Both the position numbers and the translations under genes were made by a program. A stretch of DNA of 64,000 bases from Gracilaria gracilis (lineage: Eukaryota; Rhodophyta; Florideophyceae; Gracilariales; Gracilariaceae): assembly GCA_030374805.1 (NCBI GenBank), contig JARGSG010000094.1, positions 1 through 64,000 on the forward strand, read 5' to 3'. The notes beneath the pieces are model-generated. The model was given only the letters and a program-made list of their open reading frames with translations, made no database searches and was not told the origin of the DNA. Within the stretch, counting starts at the first letter, position 1. Each line of letters starts with the position of its first letter. Below, in pieces: positions 43,400 through 53,720 of the stretch.

Positions 43400-45601
43400 C
43401 TACGCTTCCTCCTGGTCGTTTTCCTGGTGAAGAGCAGGCTCCTCGACCAGTGTGACGGCCTGTGTCGGTCTTGGTGAGTACGTCTGGCGAGGCTGTCCGC
43501 CCTGGCGATATCCTACATCGTCCTTCGGGGTATCAGTTTTCCGTCCGGTCTGGTAGGCACTGTAATAGCCTTCCTCGCGGCGTTGCTGATAGTTAGCCTC
43601 CCGTATGGCCAGCAGCTTCTCCTTTAGGTCCGGGGGGAGCAACTGACAGCAGTTGGGCTCCCGCGAGAGGCAAATCCGACACGGTCTAACTGGTGCCTGC
43701 CCCTGGGGTTGCTGTACCCTGGAGCTGGCAGGACTGGGATAAGACCGAACGGACTGAGCCGGCGTTGAAGCCGAGGGCGTAGTGGGGGGCGAGGGCATGG
43801 AAGACGCGCGGGATACCGCGAGGACATGTTCCTCGTCTTCATCCGATACGGAATAGATCGATTCCGACGGGGTATCGATACTGTAAACCTTCCGGGCGGT
43901 ACGAGAAGACTCTTTCCAAGTGGTTGGCCTTTGAGTATCGACCCGAACACACTGTCGAAGTGAAGCACGATGGGTGTCTCCGTACGATTCCGCGTAACGG
44001 GCAAGTGCATCGTATCCGATATTGGGATGCGAGGTGAGGTGATTCCTCACCTTTGACCGTATGGCGGCAAGGAGACCTTCGACGAAGCTCCCCTTCAAAT
44101 TCCGATCGGTAAAGACATTTCCGCAACGGAGGGCTTTCGTCCAGAGCTTCTGGGCGAATTCCGTTTCGGACATGCCTGACGCTTGGCGGTAGAGGGTGAC
44201 CTCTGCGGCCGCGTCGGCAATGATCTCATCCGTTGCGTACGTGGTCAACAGAAAGTTGACTACCTCTTCGTACGTATGGAGAGACTCATCCCGAGTACGG
44301 TCGACAGCGCCAGACTCACCTTCGAGCCGAGACTGAACCAGAGCGTGCGCCGGTCCGGTCAGGTAAAACTGGGAACACCAGAGGGCTGCCCCCTCAGTGA
44401 GTCCGTTATGGTTGCAAGCGGTTTTAAACCGCTGTAAGAAATTGAGCACCGATATCGGATCCGTCCCGGAAAAGGAAAGAACCTTCATCTGGACATTCAA
44501 TTTCTTTTGGTAGCGCGCAATCTTGCGCGCCACCCGCGAATTGTACCTCTGGCTCCTCCTGAGCAACCTGTACGTACGGTAGTCCACCACTTTGGCGAAC
44601 TTCTCGTTCAAGGGCCTGATGCGTTTTAGCATCAACCTGTCCGAACGGAAACGATACCGATCGGACTTCCCCCTCCGTCGAGGGCTGCGGGAGTGTCGGT
44701 CGACTTCCGAATCCGTGCGGTCGTCATCCGACGATGACTCCGAAGAGTCCGAGTCCGTTCTGGCTGATCTTCGCCTTCTCTAGCGGCGACGGTCTTTCCG
44801 TTTACGGGGCGCGTCATCCGAATCGGAACTTCCGCTCGGTCTACCGCCTCTGCGGCGGCGATTCCTCCTCTCGTCGGAGGAATCTCCTCAGCTTCCGTTC
44901 GGATCGTCCTGCGGGTTGACTGGCGGGAGGTACACTCCGGTCGGACCCCTCGTTGGGCCCTTCTTCAGTTCTGGTCGGTGTTGCCTCTCGCCGCTAGCGG
45001 GTGCATTGTCCGTACGGTCAATAAAAGATTTGGGTGGGTGGGTCGGTAGCTGAGCTACCAGTGCGGCCAGTGTACTGTTCAGAGCTGACGTAGCAGGTTC
45101 CGAACGGTCTGTCTTCAGGATATTCCTGACCATATCGTGTACGATCGGTGGAATATCCTGGTGCAGAAGCGCCGGGATTCGGTCTTTGAGGTACGTCTCC
45201 ACTGCCATGGGGACGTGGACCTCAATTTCCGTTCGGAGACTCTGCAGGGCGTAGGGAGCGATCCCTGACCAGAGTTCCCGTGCGGTAGTCCGTTCGGTCA
45301 GGAGTGGCGGCGCGGGGCCAGCTTCGCCCCGCGGCGTCTTCCCCGTTCCGGGAAAGGGAGCGAGCGCGATTGCCTCGTCCTCGTTCCGTTCTGACTTAGA
45401 CCTATTACGTGCGGAACCGTCTCGGATTATCCGTTCGGGCTCCTCTGAAGGCGTGACGTAGGCCGTCGCATTACTTCGGGTGCTCCGGCGGCCAACCGAA
45501 GCGGCATCCGAAGCGGCACGACTTGCGACCGGTACGGACTTTGCGGAGTCTTTTTCGACCAAAGACCCTTCACCCATTTCTCCGTGCGGACGATGACTCA
45601 T
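43400..45601 (-). pseudogene. gag region of element C
   Basis: I place the start at 45601, 77 bp inside the 5' LTR. The N-terminal half has a helical region and a VYLPPV motif shared with element B (VYLPPI). After a charged Ser/Arg linker comes the capsid-like part at about 43900-44620 (VVDYRTYRLL, VVNFLLTTYATDE, RCGNVFTDR), also matching B. A short Cys cluster stands at the nucleocapsid position. It is broken. Confidence 0.8.
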
Positions 45602-45656
45602 ACTGTACGTATCGGTTCCACGATCGGTTCTGCTGCTCCGTACGGTCTCGAATTCC

Positions 45657-45677
45657 ACTTCTAAGTCAGGAGACCAA
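45657..45677 (-). promoter_or_regulatory. primer-binding-like site of element C
   Basis: Directly inside the 5' LTR, on the element's strand, stands TTGGTCTCCTGACTTAGAAG. Element B has the same sequence with one change at 6274-6294. Conservation at this place suggests the minus-strand primer site; the tRNA is not identified. Confidence 0.55.
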
Positions 45678-46220
45678 TGTGGTATAATGCACAAAAAGGG
45701 AGAGAGTCCGAAGCGGTCTTGAGACGGGAGCGGCGGTAGCGTACAGTCTTGTGACTGTAATGAATCCGAGCGGAGAGAAGGGGCGGAAGCACCGGGCGGT
45801 CGAGGGGAGAGTGGACGATTGGTATCACCAGGCACGTACAGGAACGCGCGGAAGGGTACGAACGGTCTGAGAAACCCAATAAAGGAGTAGCCGTGCGGTC
45901 TATCGTTAGTGCAAACTAGCGAAGAAGACGTTCGGCAGGAGATGCTTGTCGTTTACGATTGGGGCCTCGGGAGATCCGACCTACAACTAAATATCGGGTC
46001 TGGGCCCCATTACTAACTACTGTACGATCGGTCTAATTTGCACTGTCACTACCAAGTCAGTACACGTGGCCAACTTGTACGCTGTGCCAACCCGTCCGGC
46101 ACTTGATCACCAAATCATACACGTGGCGGTGCCACTGCACCAGCCCATCGTGCACTACCCCTTCGTACGTGAACGGCTGATCAGACACACTCCGCACCAA
46201 CTCGGACCCACTATACTACA
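45678..46220 (-). repeat. 5' LTR of element C
   Basis: 543 bp, with five differences from the copy at 35018-35560. CAGTG follows at 46221-46225. Confidence 0.95.
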
Positions 46221-48441
46221 CAGTGTTGAGAAGTAAACCATTGACTCTCTCGGCAAGAGAGTTCTCTTGTGGGGAATATGCAACAATTGGATGGAAGCGG
46301 ATGCCACGAGTAGAGAGGGAGTGTTTGAAAGCTTTCGATGTCAGTTCCTTGGCATTGTCGCTGCGAAGATGGAGAGGGTGCTTGTTGTGGGTGGCGTATA
46401 TCTGAGTGAGGATGTCGAGGAGTTTCGACAGGGCCTCTGCGCGAGTTTTTAGGAAGGGGACATGAAGGAATCGGGAGCCCGCGTCGATGACCACTAGCAT
46501 GTGGCTGTTTCCCTGTCTCGATATGGGATTGAGGGGTCCACATGTGCCGATAGATATATAGACTCCTGGTGGGTGGGTGTGAGTTGTACGGCGATGTGGT
46601 TGCGGTTTGGATTTGGCTTCTCGAAACCCACGGCAGTGGAGTGCAGGAGGACTGTTGCGGAGTGTGTCAGGAAGGTGTGGTAGTAATCTGTGTTTGGCCA
46701 TGAGATGAAGTGTCTTCGGGTGAATGTGGCCAAGTCTAAGGTGCCATTTCATGAAGTCGTGTGTGACTGATGACGGGGGAGGGACTGGCTGTGGGGAAGA
46801 GGTGGATAGCCATGGCGGAGACTGACTTGTGGCACGAGACGGTAGTGATGAAAGGTTGGGGATGCGGCTTGGTGGGGGAGGTTTGATTGTGGGAGTGTCT
46901 GGGGGAGGGCTTCGAGTGCTGGGTTTCTTGGGGCGTGATGGTCGCGCTCTGGAGGCTGAAGTGCGGGCACCAAAGGCATGATGGGCATCGTCAAGAGCGT
47001 ACTGGTTTTTAAACAAGAAAGAGGTTGCAATTACCGGTGTTTACGTGGTGGCCGACGTGGTCGGATGACAGCCGCTCTGGAGGCACTAAAAACGACCAGA
47101 CCGTATTAAGAGGCGAGAGATTGAACGGAGAGGAGGTTGTGCTTGATGTCGGGGGAGTGAACGGCCTTTGAAATGTGTAGTTGCTTATGCGTCGTTGGGA
47201 TCTTGATTGGTCCCTGTTGTGTGATTGGAGAGGGTTGACCATTGGCAGAGATCGTGTAAGTTTTGTGTGATACTGGCTTCATTGAGGAGTACGGTCTCGC
47301 GACATGCGTGGGGTGGGCGGCGGAGTCAAGAATGAACTTACCATCATTTGGTTGCGTGTCTGCATTGTCCACGGTGTGCTCCAAATTGCTCATGCGCAAG
47401 AAAAGTTCTTCAAGTAGATGTTGCGGAAGCGGAGCAGATTCCGCGAGGTTTGCTTGGCCTTCTAGTTTGACTCTTTGAAGAGTGCATTCATTGTCACTGT
47501 GAGTAACACATCCATAGATGTGACACGACGGTCCACTGTAGCAGGCAGGACGTGGATGATTAAAGTATTGTTTGTTACCAGTCCGACGGGGCGTCGGAGC
47601 AGACTGCACGATACGGGGGGCAGACGGGGCAGTGACTTGGGGGACCAGTTCCATGTAAGGAGAGGTCACGGAAGAGGTCGAGATGTTCTGCTGGACAAGG
47701 GTAGCCTGTTGTAGGCGATTTGTAAATTCTCGTATGGACGCAGGAGGTGATCCTGCCTTGACAATTGCCAGTGGATAAAAGTCTGGATTAGAATTTAAGC
47801 CGTAGATAAGGTACTTCACAGTAATTCGTTCGTCGGATATGTTGGGAAATTCGGCGTTCAAAATTTTTTTGCCGATAGAAAGGTGGTGAGAGATGTAATC
47901 TTTGATGTTAATGCCGGGTATGAACGTAACCGATCGAGATTCGGAATCAAGAGCATCGTGGTCTTCTATGTTGCACTAACGGACATGGTTAGCTATGATG
48001 TTGACAATTTGACATGATTCGGTTAAGTTTTTTGTTGGAAGCTTTTCAATGATTTTGTCTGGTATGCTTTGCATAATCAGAGCTTTGACCTTGTACGTCT
48101 TTTTCGTATGTGGGGCTGAAGCTACTGGATCGTCTGGAGCCGGAACGTCAGATAGGAGGAGGGCTTCTGCATCGATAAGGGCTGCATTGGTTTTCAATGC
48201 ATCTTTCCAGAAGGTAAAGTTTGTGTACGATAATTTTGGTTGTGATAAAGACTCCATGAGATGAGAGGTTTTTGGGGGAGATGTTCCAGCAACTGAGAGG
48301 GTGGAAGTGAGTAATTCATTCTCAAAAATTCTGCAGTTATGCAGAAGATCTTGGATGTATTGGCCTTCTTGTGATCTGTCTTGTCGTTGTAAGAATCGGG
48401 ATAGTCTTTGAAAGATTGGCGTAGGTGTTTGGCCCATGACC
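46221..48441 (-). pseudogene. copia gag-pol, 5' part (gag, zinc-knuckle-like, protease, integrase)
   Basis: On the minus strand: gag from about 48440 (YKVKALIMQSIPDKIIEKL), a Cys/His cluster near 47510-47550, a protease-like ILDSAAH near 47320, then integrase with WHLRLGHIHP near 46740 and the core (VDAGSRFLHVPF, RSDNAKELTS, PQENSLAERVNGLL). It runs straight into the target duplication of element C, beyond which the integrase continues. It is a fossil with a few breaks. Confidence 0.85.
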
Positions 48442-48556
48442 TGTGACGACAACAGATGTCCCGGAACCCGACGGGGTAGCGTTGGGTTCCGAGGGTGCTT
48501 TATGGTGGAGGCTATGAGCTACGTGTGTGTCCTGGACAGGTGTGCGCGTCGCCACA
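48442..48556 (-). repeat. 5' LTR of the copia element
   Basis: About 115 bp, TGTGACGACAACAG to GTCGCCACA as read on the plus strand. ACTGA follows at 48557-48561 and precedes the other end at 30576-30580. This copy is uninterrupted and shows where the pogo-like element entered the other. Confidence 0.85.
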
Positions 48557-48561
48557 ACTGA

Positions 48562-49470
48562 GCTGCATGTTTTCATTTACAAATGCGCCGTTTCACACGG
48601 CGCATTTTCCTGCCTTTCTGGACAGACAGTACTATAGTACGAACAAATGAGAATGCAAGGAAAAAAAACATTGAGTTTCAAAAAAGGTTTTTCTTCTTAT
48701 TACCCTCTACAAAGGTTTTATCCTCTTCGCACCAAATGCTTGCTACTGTGCAATAACACCTATCTGTAAAGATTATTTTTTAAACCTTTCGTATGCAAAG
48801 TACATTAGCATATTAAAGTAAATAAAACAAAAGCTCAAACAAGTTTTTGCTTAGCATTGCAAAAGACTATTCTACGAAAGAAGTGTTTTCTCACAAACAA
48901 AACTGTTCGCGAAAGGGGTTTGCGACCATTTCTACGAGAAGCCAGCTCCTGGAAGCGCTGATTGTTTTGGACTCTGTTCATTAAAGCACGTACGGGTGTT
49001 AACATTAACCCCCTTTCCCCCCGCCCCCAATTTACTGTTTTTCCCGTGGTTCCCTGTGACCGCCAGCTGCAGCTGACAACAGCTACAGAGTAGCACATAT
49101 GTGCTCACGTAAAAGGAGCACATATGTGCTCTCGTAAACAAATACAAAACAAATATACGAATACAAATAGGAGGCACGAGAGTAGTTGGGTCAAATCTCT
49201 AACAATTCCTCAGCTTCACGCTGCCTAACAATTATCTCAGTCAAAGAGATGATGCCTGAGGCAGCCACTTAGCCCAAACCTGTCAATAAAGTCTACTTTA
49301 CTGTGTTCTGAAGCATCGTTCTGGCGCCGAGGAGCGTCATGATAGTATTCGGTTCTTTTTGTTAACTTGGGCGCTTGCTTTGCTTTGCTTTTGGAAACGG
49401 CAGCCCCATATCTATTCTTGTGTCGACAATAATTGACTTGTGGAGTTCGGCATCCACTTTTGTATACGGG
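48562..49470. other. intergenic region with twin palindromes
   Basis: AT-rich and without a supported gene. AGCACATATGTGCT, a perfect palindrome, occurs at 49092-49105 and 49117-49130. Each is followed by CNCGTAAA, giving a 25 bp period. Confidence 0.5.
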
Positions 49471-50718
49471 TCAAAGACAAGCTCTCACCAGAACCTCACG
49501 TGTATGCACACCACGCCTATTCTCCCTCGACACAAACACGGCCATTGTGCAGACAAAAGGTCCGTTCTGACACGCATTTTCGGAGAGCCTAATCCTGAAA
49601 TCGAAAGTTCTTGAAGAAATGGCTGGGATACTTATTGGAAGTATCGGCGATTCAATCACGACTCGGTCTCCACAAGTATCTGACTGAGCAAGATATAGCT
49701 TATCAGTCGTGCGAAATAGAAGTCCTTCTGGGCGGGCAAATCCCGTTGGATCTGCATTGATGATCTCCTCAACTGAATGGAGCACCGTCGAGGCAGACAA
49801 ACCTTCGATGTATGCACCATCTAGCATATTGACCATTGTTGAAAGTTGTCCAGGCTCTACTGGCCTTCCTGGCTCCCGTCCAAGTATATGTTCTTCTGGG
49901 CAGGAGGCACATCCTATCGTCGTGGGAGTGAAAGGACATTGCGGCTGCACTGGTAACTCAGCATCTAATCCAGGCTCTCCCATATTGACGGCAACGAGGG
50001 ATCCTTGTGGACGGCGACACCAGGAAGGAGTAAGAGTGTTAGAACGATTGAGAATGGGATCAATGCTACTTCTGCGACAAGGTGGTTCACGGCCTGGTTT
50101 ATCGCCAACGACAATGATTATATTCGGAAAGCATGCAGAGGTAAGGTCATGAAGAGCTTGTAAAAGGCCGCTAGGTCCTGGGGGAAATGAGAGCGTGGGT
50201 AGGAGAGATAAAGCTTCACGAATGGCTGTTATGTTTGTTGTCCTCGGTTGCAAAAGAGTGTGTGATTGAGAAGCTTGTTCACCACCAAAGGCTGCCACCG
50301 TAACGAAGCCAGACAGGTCGGTAACCAAAGATTCAACTAAGACTGACAAATTCTCGACCACGGCGGGAAGTTTGTCCTGCATGGATGGGGAAGCATCAAC
50401 CAGAATGTAAAACACTTGACGATCACCTCCAAGATCGACGTTGACTTTGAAGTCTACAGTAGTGTCAGATGGCAGAATGACGTTGTCAACCAGAAGCTTA
50501 CTACCGTCGCAGAGAATGGCCCCGAGTTGATTCGAATTTTGAGCACATAATTTGGACGGAGTAAGATAACAACCAAACTGAGCGGCGGAGAGACATTGAG
50601 CTTGAGACAGTTGATCACATTCAACGAAGGGGAAGATGCTGCGATCTTCACACTCTTCACTGGCAATCGATTCCTGGAAGAAGAAAAACACTGCCAATAA
50701 GACAGTGAGGAGGGACAT
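49471..50718 (-). CDS. secreted vWA protein resembling integrin beta N-terminal region
   Basis: The protein has 415 residues from the Met at 50718. I prefer this Met over 50844 because it opens a good signal peptide (LLTVLLAVFFFF) and a TATA-like TATTTAAG lies 80 bp upstream (50795-50802). Residues 23-70 hold a Cys-rich PSI-like domain (six Cys). A strand-rich linker follows, then a vWA/I-like domain with the metal-binding DxSxS at D108, S110 and S112 (FYILVDASPSM). Order and wording recall integrin beta, where PSI, hybrid strands and a DLSYSM-type site follow each other. The rest (about residues 190-415) is Cys-containing beta sequence without EGF modules or a membrane anchor. A metal-dependent adhesion role is inferred. 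Confidence 0.7.
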   Translation of the reverse strand: MSLLTVLLAVFFFFQESIASEECEDRSIFPFVECDQLSQAQCLSAAQFGCYLTPSKLCAQNSNQLGAILCDGSKLLVDNVILPSDTTVDFKVNVDLGGDRQVFYILVDASPSMQDKLPAVVENLSVLVESLVTDLSGFVTVAAFGGEQASQSHTLLQPRTTNITAIREALSLLPTLSFPPGPSGLLQALHDLTSACFPNIIIVVGDKPGREPPCRRSSIDPILNRSNTLTPSWCRRPQGSLVAVNMGEPGLDAELPVQPQCPFTPTTIGCASCPEEHILGREPGRPVEPGQLSTMVNMLDGAYIEGLSASTVLHSVEEIINADPTGFARPEGLLFRTTDKLYLAQSDTCGDRVVIESPILPISIPAISSRTFDFRIRLSENACQNGPFVCTMAVFVSRENRRGVHTREVLVRACL

Positions 50719-50794
50719 CGCGATGCAAAATATACTGTTGTAAAGTGAAGGCCCAACGTAGTCTGAGAACAGCTGAACAGGAAGTTGAAGGGCG

Positions 50795-50802
50795 CTTAAA
50801 TA
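50795..50802 (-). promoter_or_regulatory. TATA-like box of the vWA gene
   Basis: TATTTAAG on the minus strand, about 80 bp before the start codon at 50718. It lies inside the upstream in-frame extension, which supports the shorter protein. Confidence 0.5.
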
Positions 50803-50879
50803 CTGAGTTATGGGGACTGTACGATCCCAGAACGTGAACCGCATCAGTGCGTAAAGCCTAAGGAAGGGAGATGGAGCAC

Positions 50880-52361
50880 CAGGCGCTAAAAATAATGGAG
50901 GATGTGGGGATGATGCAGCATTGCTGATCGTTTAGAAGGAGAAACTTTTCAACACAAGTGGAGAATATATGTCAAATGCATCAAACTAGCTTTGTTTTTG
51001 AGCAGATCTTACTGCGAAAGAGTAGGAACAGACGAGACTGCAATATGGGCTCGATTGGAGATCTACGAATGAAATTCTTGCTGCTGTTATTGGTTGTTCC
51101 TATGACGAAGCAAACATACCAGTAAGCAGAATAGCACTGATATCTTTGAGCAGGTGTAAGTGCTTTTCGAATTGTCAACCAGAGTCAGTGTTCGCCCGTA
51201 ATGCATTTAATGATAGAAGAGCTGTGTCTTCAGTTTCTGATGTGGCCCTGGACTGACCACGATTTCTCGATTGAATATGTCAACAAGGTTCTGAGATGCA
51301 TGCTTCGGAAACAAAGTGGTCTCAAAACTCCCTCCCGAAGTAGTTGCATAATTACTACGGAACGTAAAGCATAATGCTTTTAAAGGTTGGAGGAAACTGT
51401 TCAATATGCCGTGAAGAGCATAGAACAAGCCGAAGAACTGTGGTCAAAAACACAACAATCTGAACACTTTGGCATTCGTCAGCCAAATACAATTCTACAG
51501 TCAGAAGCTGTGTATATATGCCACGTGGCAGAACCTCATTCGCATTTCAGTCTGTGGCTCGGAGCCGTTGAAATTCCCCAGCTAAGTTTCTAAAAATAAA
51601 TGCCGTGTACCTTTTAGCTCATCGGTAGGAATCCGTTTTTGGTCACAAAAACCCAAAAATTTTAGGTATTTAGCATCCCGATTAGATATGTGTCGAGAAA
51701 CTGAGCTGTCGCCGTGGAACACCTTGGTGCGAGACGTTGTGCTGCACAACGTGCTGCCCGTGCACGGACAGTTAAAAGTTTACCATAGTTCAGCTTTGCG
51801 TTCTAAAACGGACTGTGAACATGCACACAAAATAAAAATATTCATATTCAATTGTATATCTACCAAAATGGTAAGCTTACAGTCCTAATTTCATGCATGC
51901 TGGTGCCATTCATCATCACCAGGTTCTTGTCCTTCTACTACTCTATTCATGTTCTTCAATAGCAGCCGCTTGACGAATCAATAGGGAACAATGTGATGTA
52001 ACGAGGAACTTGATAATATGAAAATATTAGTTCCCTTTTTAGTACAAAAACGAGAGAAGAACGTTTCTCGGTAAAAGGAAAAGGAAAAGAATATTTATTC
52101 ATAAATGAGGATGTAAACGTTTCAGGCTGCATCTTTTATCGACAAAAAAGAGTACAGTATCGAGCTTTTATTTCATGATTCCCATGAAACTCCAGTCCTC
52201 CAGCTTTTTGCTTCTATGCTGGAACTTAAAAAACTGTATTTGATGACATCTCTTTTGTTTTGACTAAAAACCCCTTGAACTACTCAACTCAGCAAGAAAC
52301 AGTGACACAACCACATACAAGGCTAACACACGTACAAGCAGTAAGAAAGGAAACAACACAC
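50880..52361. other. intergenic region, no gene supported
   Basis: AT-rich, with only short frames that lack recognisable features or plausible starts. No repeat, tRNA or mobile element was seen. Confidence 0.45.
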
Positions 52362-52733
52362 ATGTTTCAACGGAGTTATACTGTGTACATCTTCACATGT
52401 TTATGCTGTGTCGTCTTAGGCAGTGTGATTGACTCACCGGCATTCCCAGAATCCGTTTCAAAGCATGACAGGTCAACGTCCTCTCAAAGAGACGTTCAGC
52501 ACAGCGGGAGGAAAGGTGGTGGGAAAGGTGGTGGGAAAGGTGGTGGGAAAGGTGGGGGAAGTTCGGGAGGAAAAGGAGGAGGTGGCGGTACGATCATTAT
52601 TGTAGGAGACGGTACCAGTTCTGGTAATGACAAATTAGCTCTCATTATTGGAGCTTCGATTGTAGGAGGGCTGATAGCCATTCCTTTGTTGGTCTGGGGT
52701 TTCATGTTCATTTGGGAGTGCTGTCGGAAATGA
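52362..52733 (+). CDS. small Gly/Lys-rich single-pass membrane protein
   Basis: The protein has 123 residues from the Met at 52362 (MFQRSYTVYIF), chosen because it opens a signal peptide, while the upstream in-frame Met adds a polar, non-signal stretch. The mature part has a short Ser-rich segment, then four tandem KGGG units and a related GGSSGGKGGGGG stretch (about residues 52-78). A strong membrane segment follows (about residues 92-117, LALIIGASIVGGLIAIPLLV), with a short CCRK tail inside. The layout suggests a type I wall- or surface-associated protein. No family recognised. Confidence 0.6.
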   Translation: MFQRSYTVYIFTCLCCVVLGSVIDSPAFPESVSKHDRSTSSQRDVQHSGRKGGGKGGGKGGGKGGGSSGGKGGGGGTIIIVGDGTSSGNDKLALIIGASIVGGLIAIPLLVWGFMFIWECCRK

Positions 52734-52848
52734 ACATGTCCAACTATGTTTAACTAAAAGAGGTCTCTGAACGTTTTTTTGCAATAGATAATTCTTCTTC
52801 TTGTATTCTCTGTCTCACGATAGTTGAAGTTCATATATGTGAAATCCC

Positions 52849-53427
52849 TTAAGCACGACAGAAATGCCTGGAACAGCGAAGGCCAGTCCTACAAATCCAG
52901 TATGGATAATCACAAATTCCACCAACGTTCTGAGGAGCCGCACATCTTTTTTTTCCTTGGTGGTTAACACATTTTAACCCTCCTCGGCATCTCTTGAAAG
53001 AACCTACGCAGTCTGCTCCTGGTCCCACCTCCTCCATAGCGCATCTTCCATTCGTCCTGCATGTGCCACGGCATATGCGGTTTTGATCATCGCACCTATC
53101 TCCAACGTTGACATATTTCACGCATCTGCCGTACATAGAGCCTGTTTTGTGACATTGAAGATTGGCTGCACATATCTTGAAGTTTACCTCTTCACATTGT
53201 CCTCCGAGTGGTGAAGGAACCGTACACAGATTTAGTGGACGTGGTGGAGGGTAACGTCCTTCAGTGTTAGGTCGAAAGTTGTGGCAGATTGCACCAGGTT
53301 TCCAATGGCAGTCACTGTCCCTTGCGCAGTTTCCGTCATACGATGGGGTCGGCTGTGGACGGTAATAAGCAACGGCAAATGATGCAAAGCACATCCATAA
53401 TGCGAGGGACTTCGTTAAGAAATGCAT
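52849..53427 (-). CDS. secreted Cys-rich repeat protein
   Basis: The protein has 192 residues. A signal peptide (LALWMCFASFAVAYY, cleavage near residue 20) precedes about four tandem modules. Their pattern is VG-x2-C, about six residues, C, x2-G-L-x-C, spacer, C, for example VGGICDYPYWICRTGLRCSR. More than 20 Cys suggest a disulphide-knit extracellular protein. The spacing recalls colipase/Dickkopf-type Cys-rich folds, but this is only a resemblance. A TATA box (GTATATAG on the minus strand, 53509-53516) lies about 85 bp upstream. Its 3' end faces the Gly/Lys-rich gene. Confidence 0.7.
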   Translation of the reverse strand: MHFLTKSLALWMCFASFAVAYYRPQPTPSYDGNCARDSDCHWKPGAICHNFRPNTEGRYPPPRPLNLCTVPSPLGGQCEEVNFKICAANLQCHKTGSMYGRCVKYVNVGDRCDDQNRICRGTCRTNGRCAMEEVGPGADCVGSFKRCRGGLKCVNHQGKKRCAAPQNVGGICDYPYWICRTGLRCSRHFCRA

Positions 53428-53578
53428 GATGGCAGTTTGTCTGATATTTCTGAGTTGATGAGCGTTAACTGCCTCCCCCCAGAGATGTTGCGCTTGGGCT
53501 CTATGGGTCTATATACTGAGCAGCAGTCGGGAAATGGGCATCGATCAAGACAACTGTAGGGAGCGTTCAGATTACAAC

Positions 53579-53720
53579 ATCAAGCTAGCTAGCATAGCAA
53601 CAATCACCAAGTCTGACACATACATTATGTATGATATGTATCGTTGGTACACTGTAACTTTACATATCATAACCTTAATGTATCAGACTTGGTGGTTGTT
53701 GCTATGCTAGCTAGCTTGAT
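53579..53720. repeat. long imperfect palindrome 1
   Basis: An arm of about 60 bp starting ATCAAGCTAGCTAGCATAGC pairs with its inverted copy ending at 53720, around a loop of about 20 bp (53641-53661). A few mismatches are present. It could form a stable hairpin as RNA. Confidence 0.85.

Larger units (their letters stand above)
35018..46220 (-). mobile_element. Ty3/gypsy chromodomain LTR retrotransposon C, 11,203 bp, young
   Basis: It has two 543 bp LTRs in the same orientation with five differences (about 0.9 percent) and a 5 bp target duplication CAGTG. Gag and pol are on the minus strand. An accessory frame lies on the plus strand between pol and the 3' LTR, as in A and B. The coding parts have about three breaks. 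The copia sequence on each side reads on into the other, so it is one clean insertion. The dyad CCG-N2-CGG occurs about 75 times by eye within it, and I see none in the flanking copia sequence. Confidence 0.95.
30581..48556 (-). mobile_element. Ty1/copia LTR retrotransposon, split by two later insertions, broken
   Basis: It lies on the minus strand. Net of insertions it is about 4.5 kb, with short LTRs of about 115 bp. A direct repeat ACTGA flanks it (30576-30580 and 48557-48561), which marks one insertion event. A pogo-like transposon sits in its 3' LTR and gypsy element C sits in its integrase region. Apart from these, it has roughly four breaks. Its two LTR copies differ at only a few positions, so it is young, yet older than the elements inside it. 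Confidence 0.88.
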
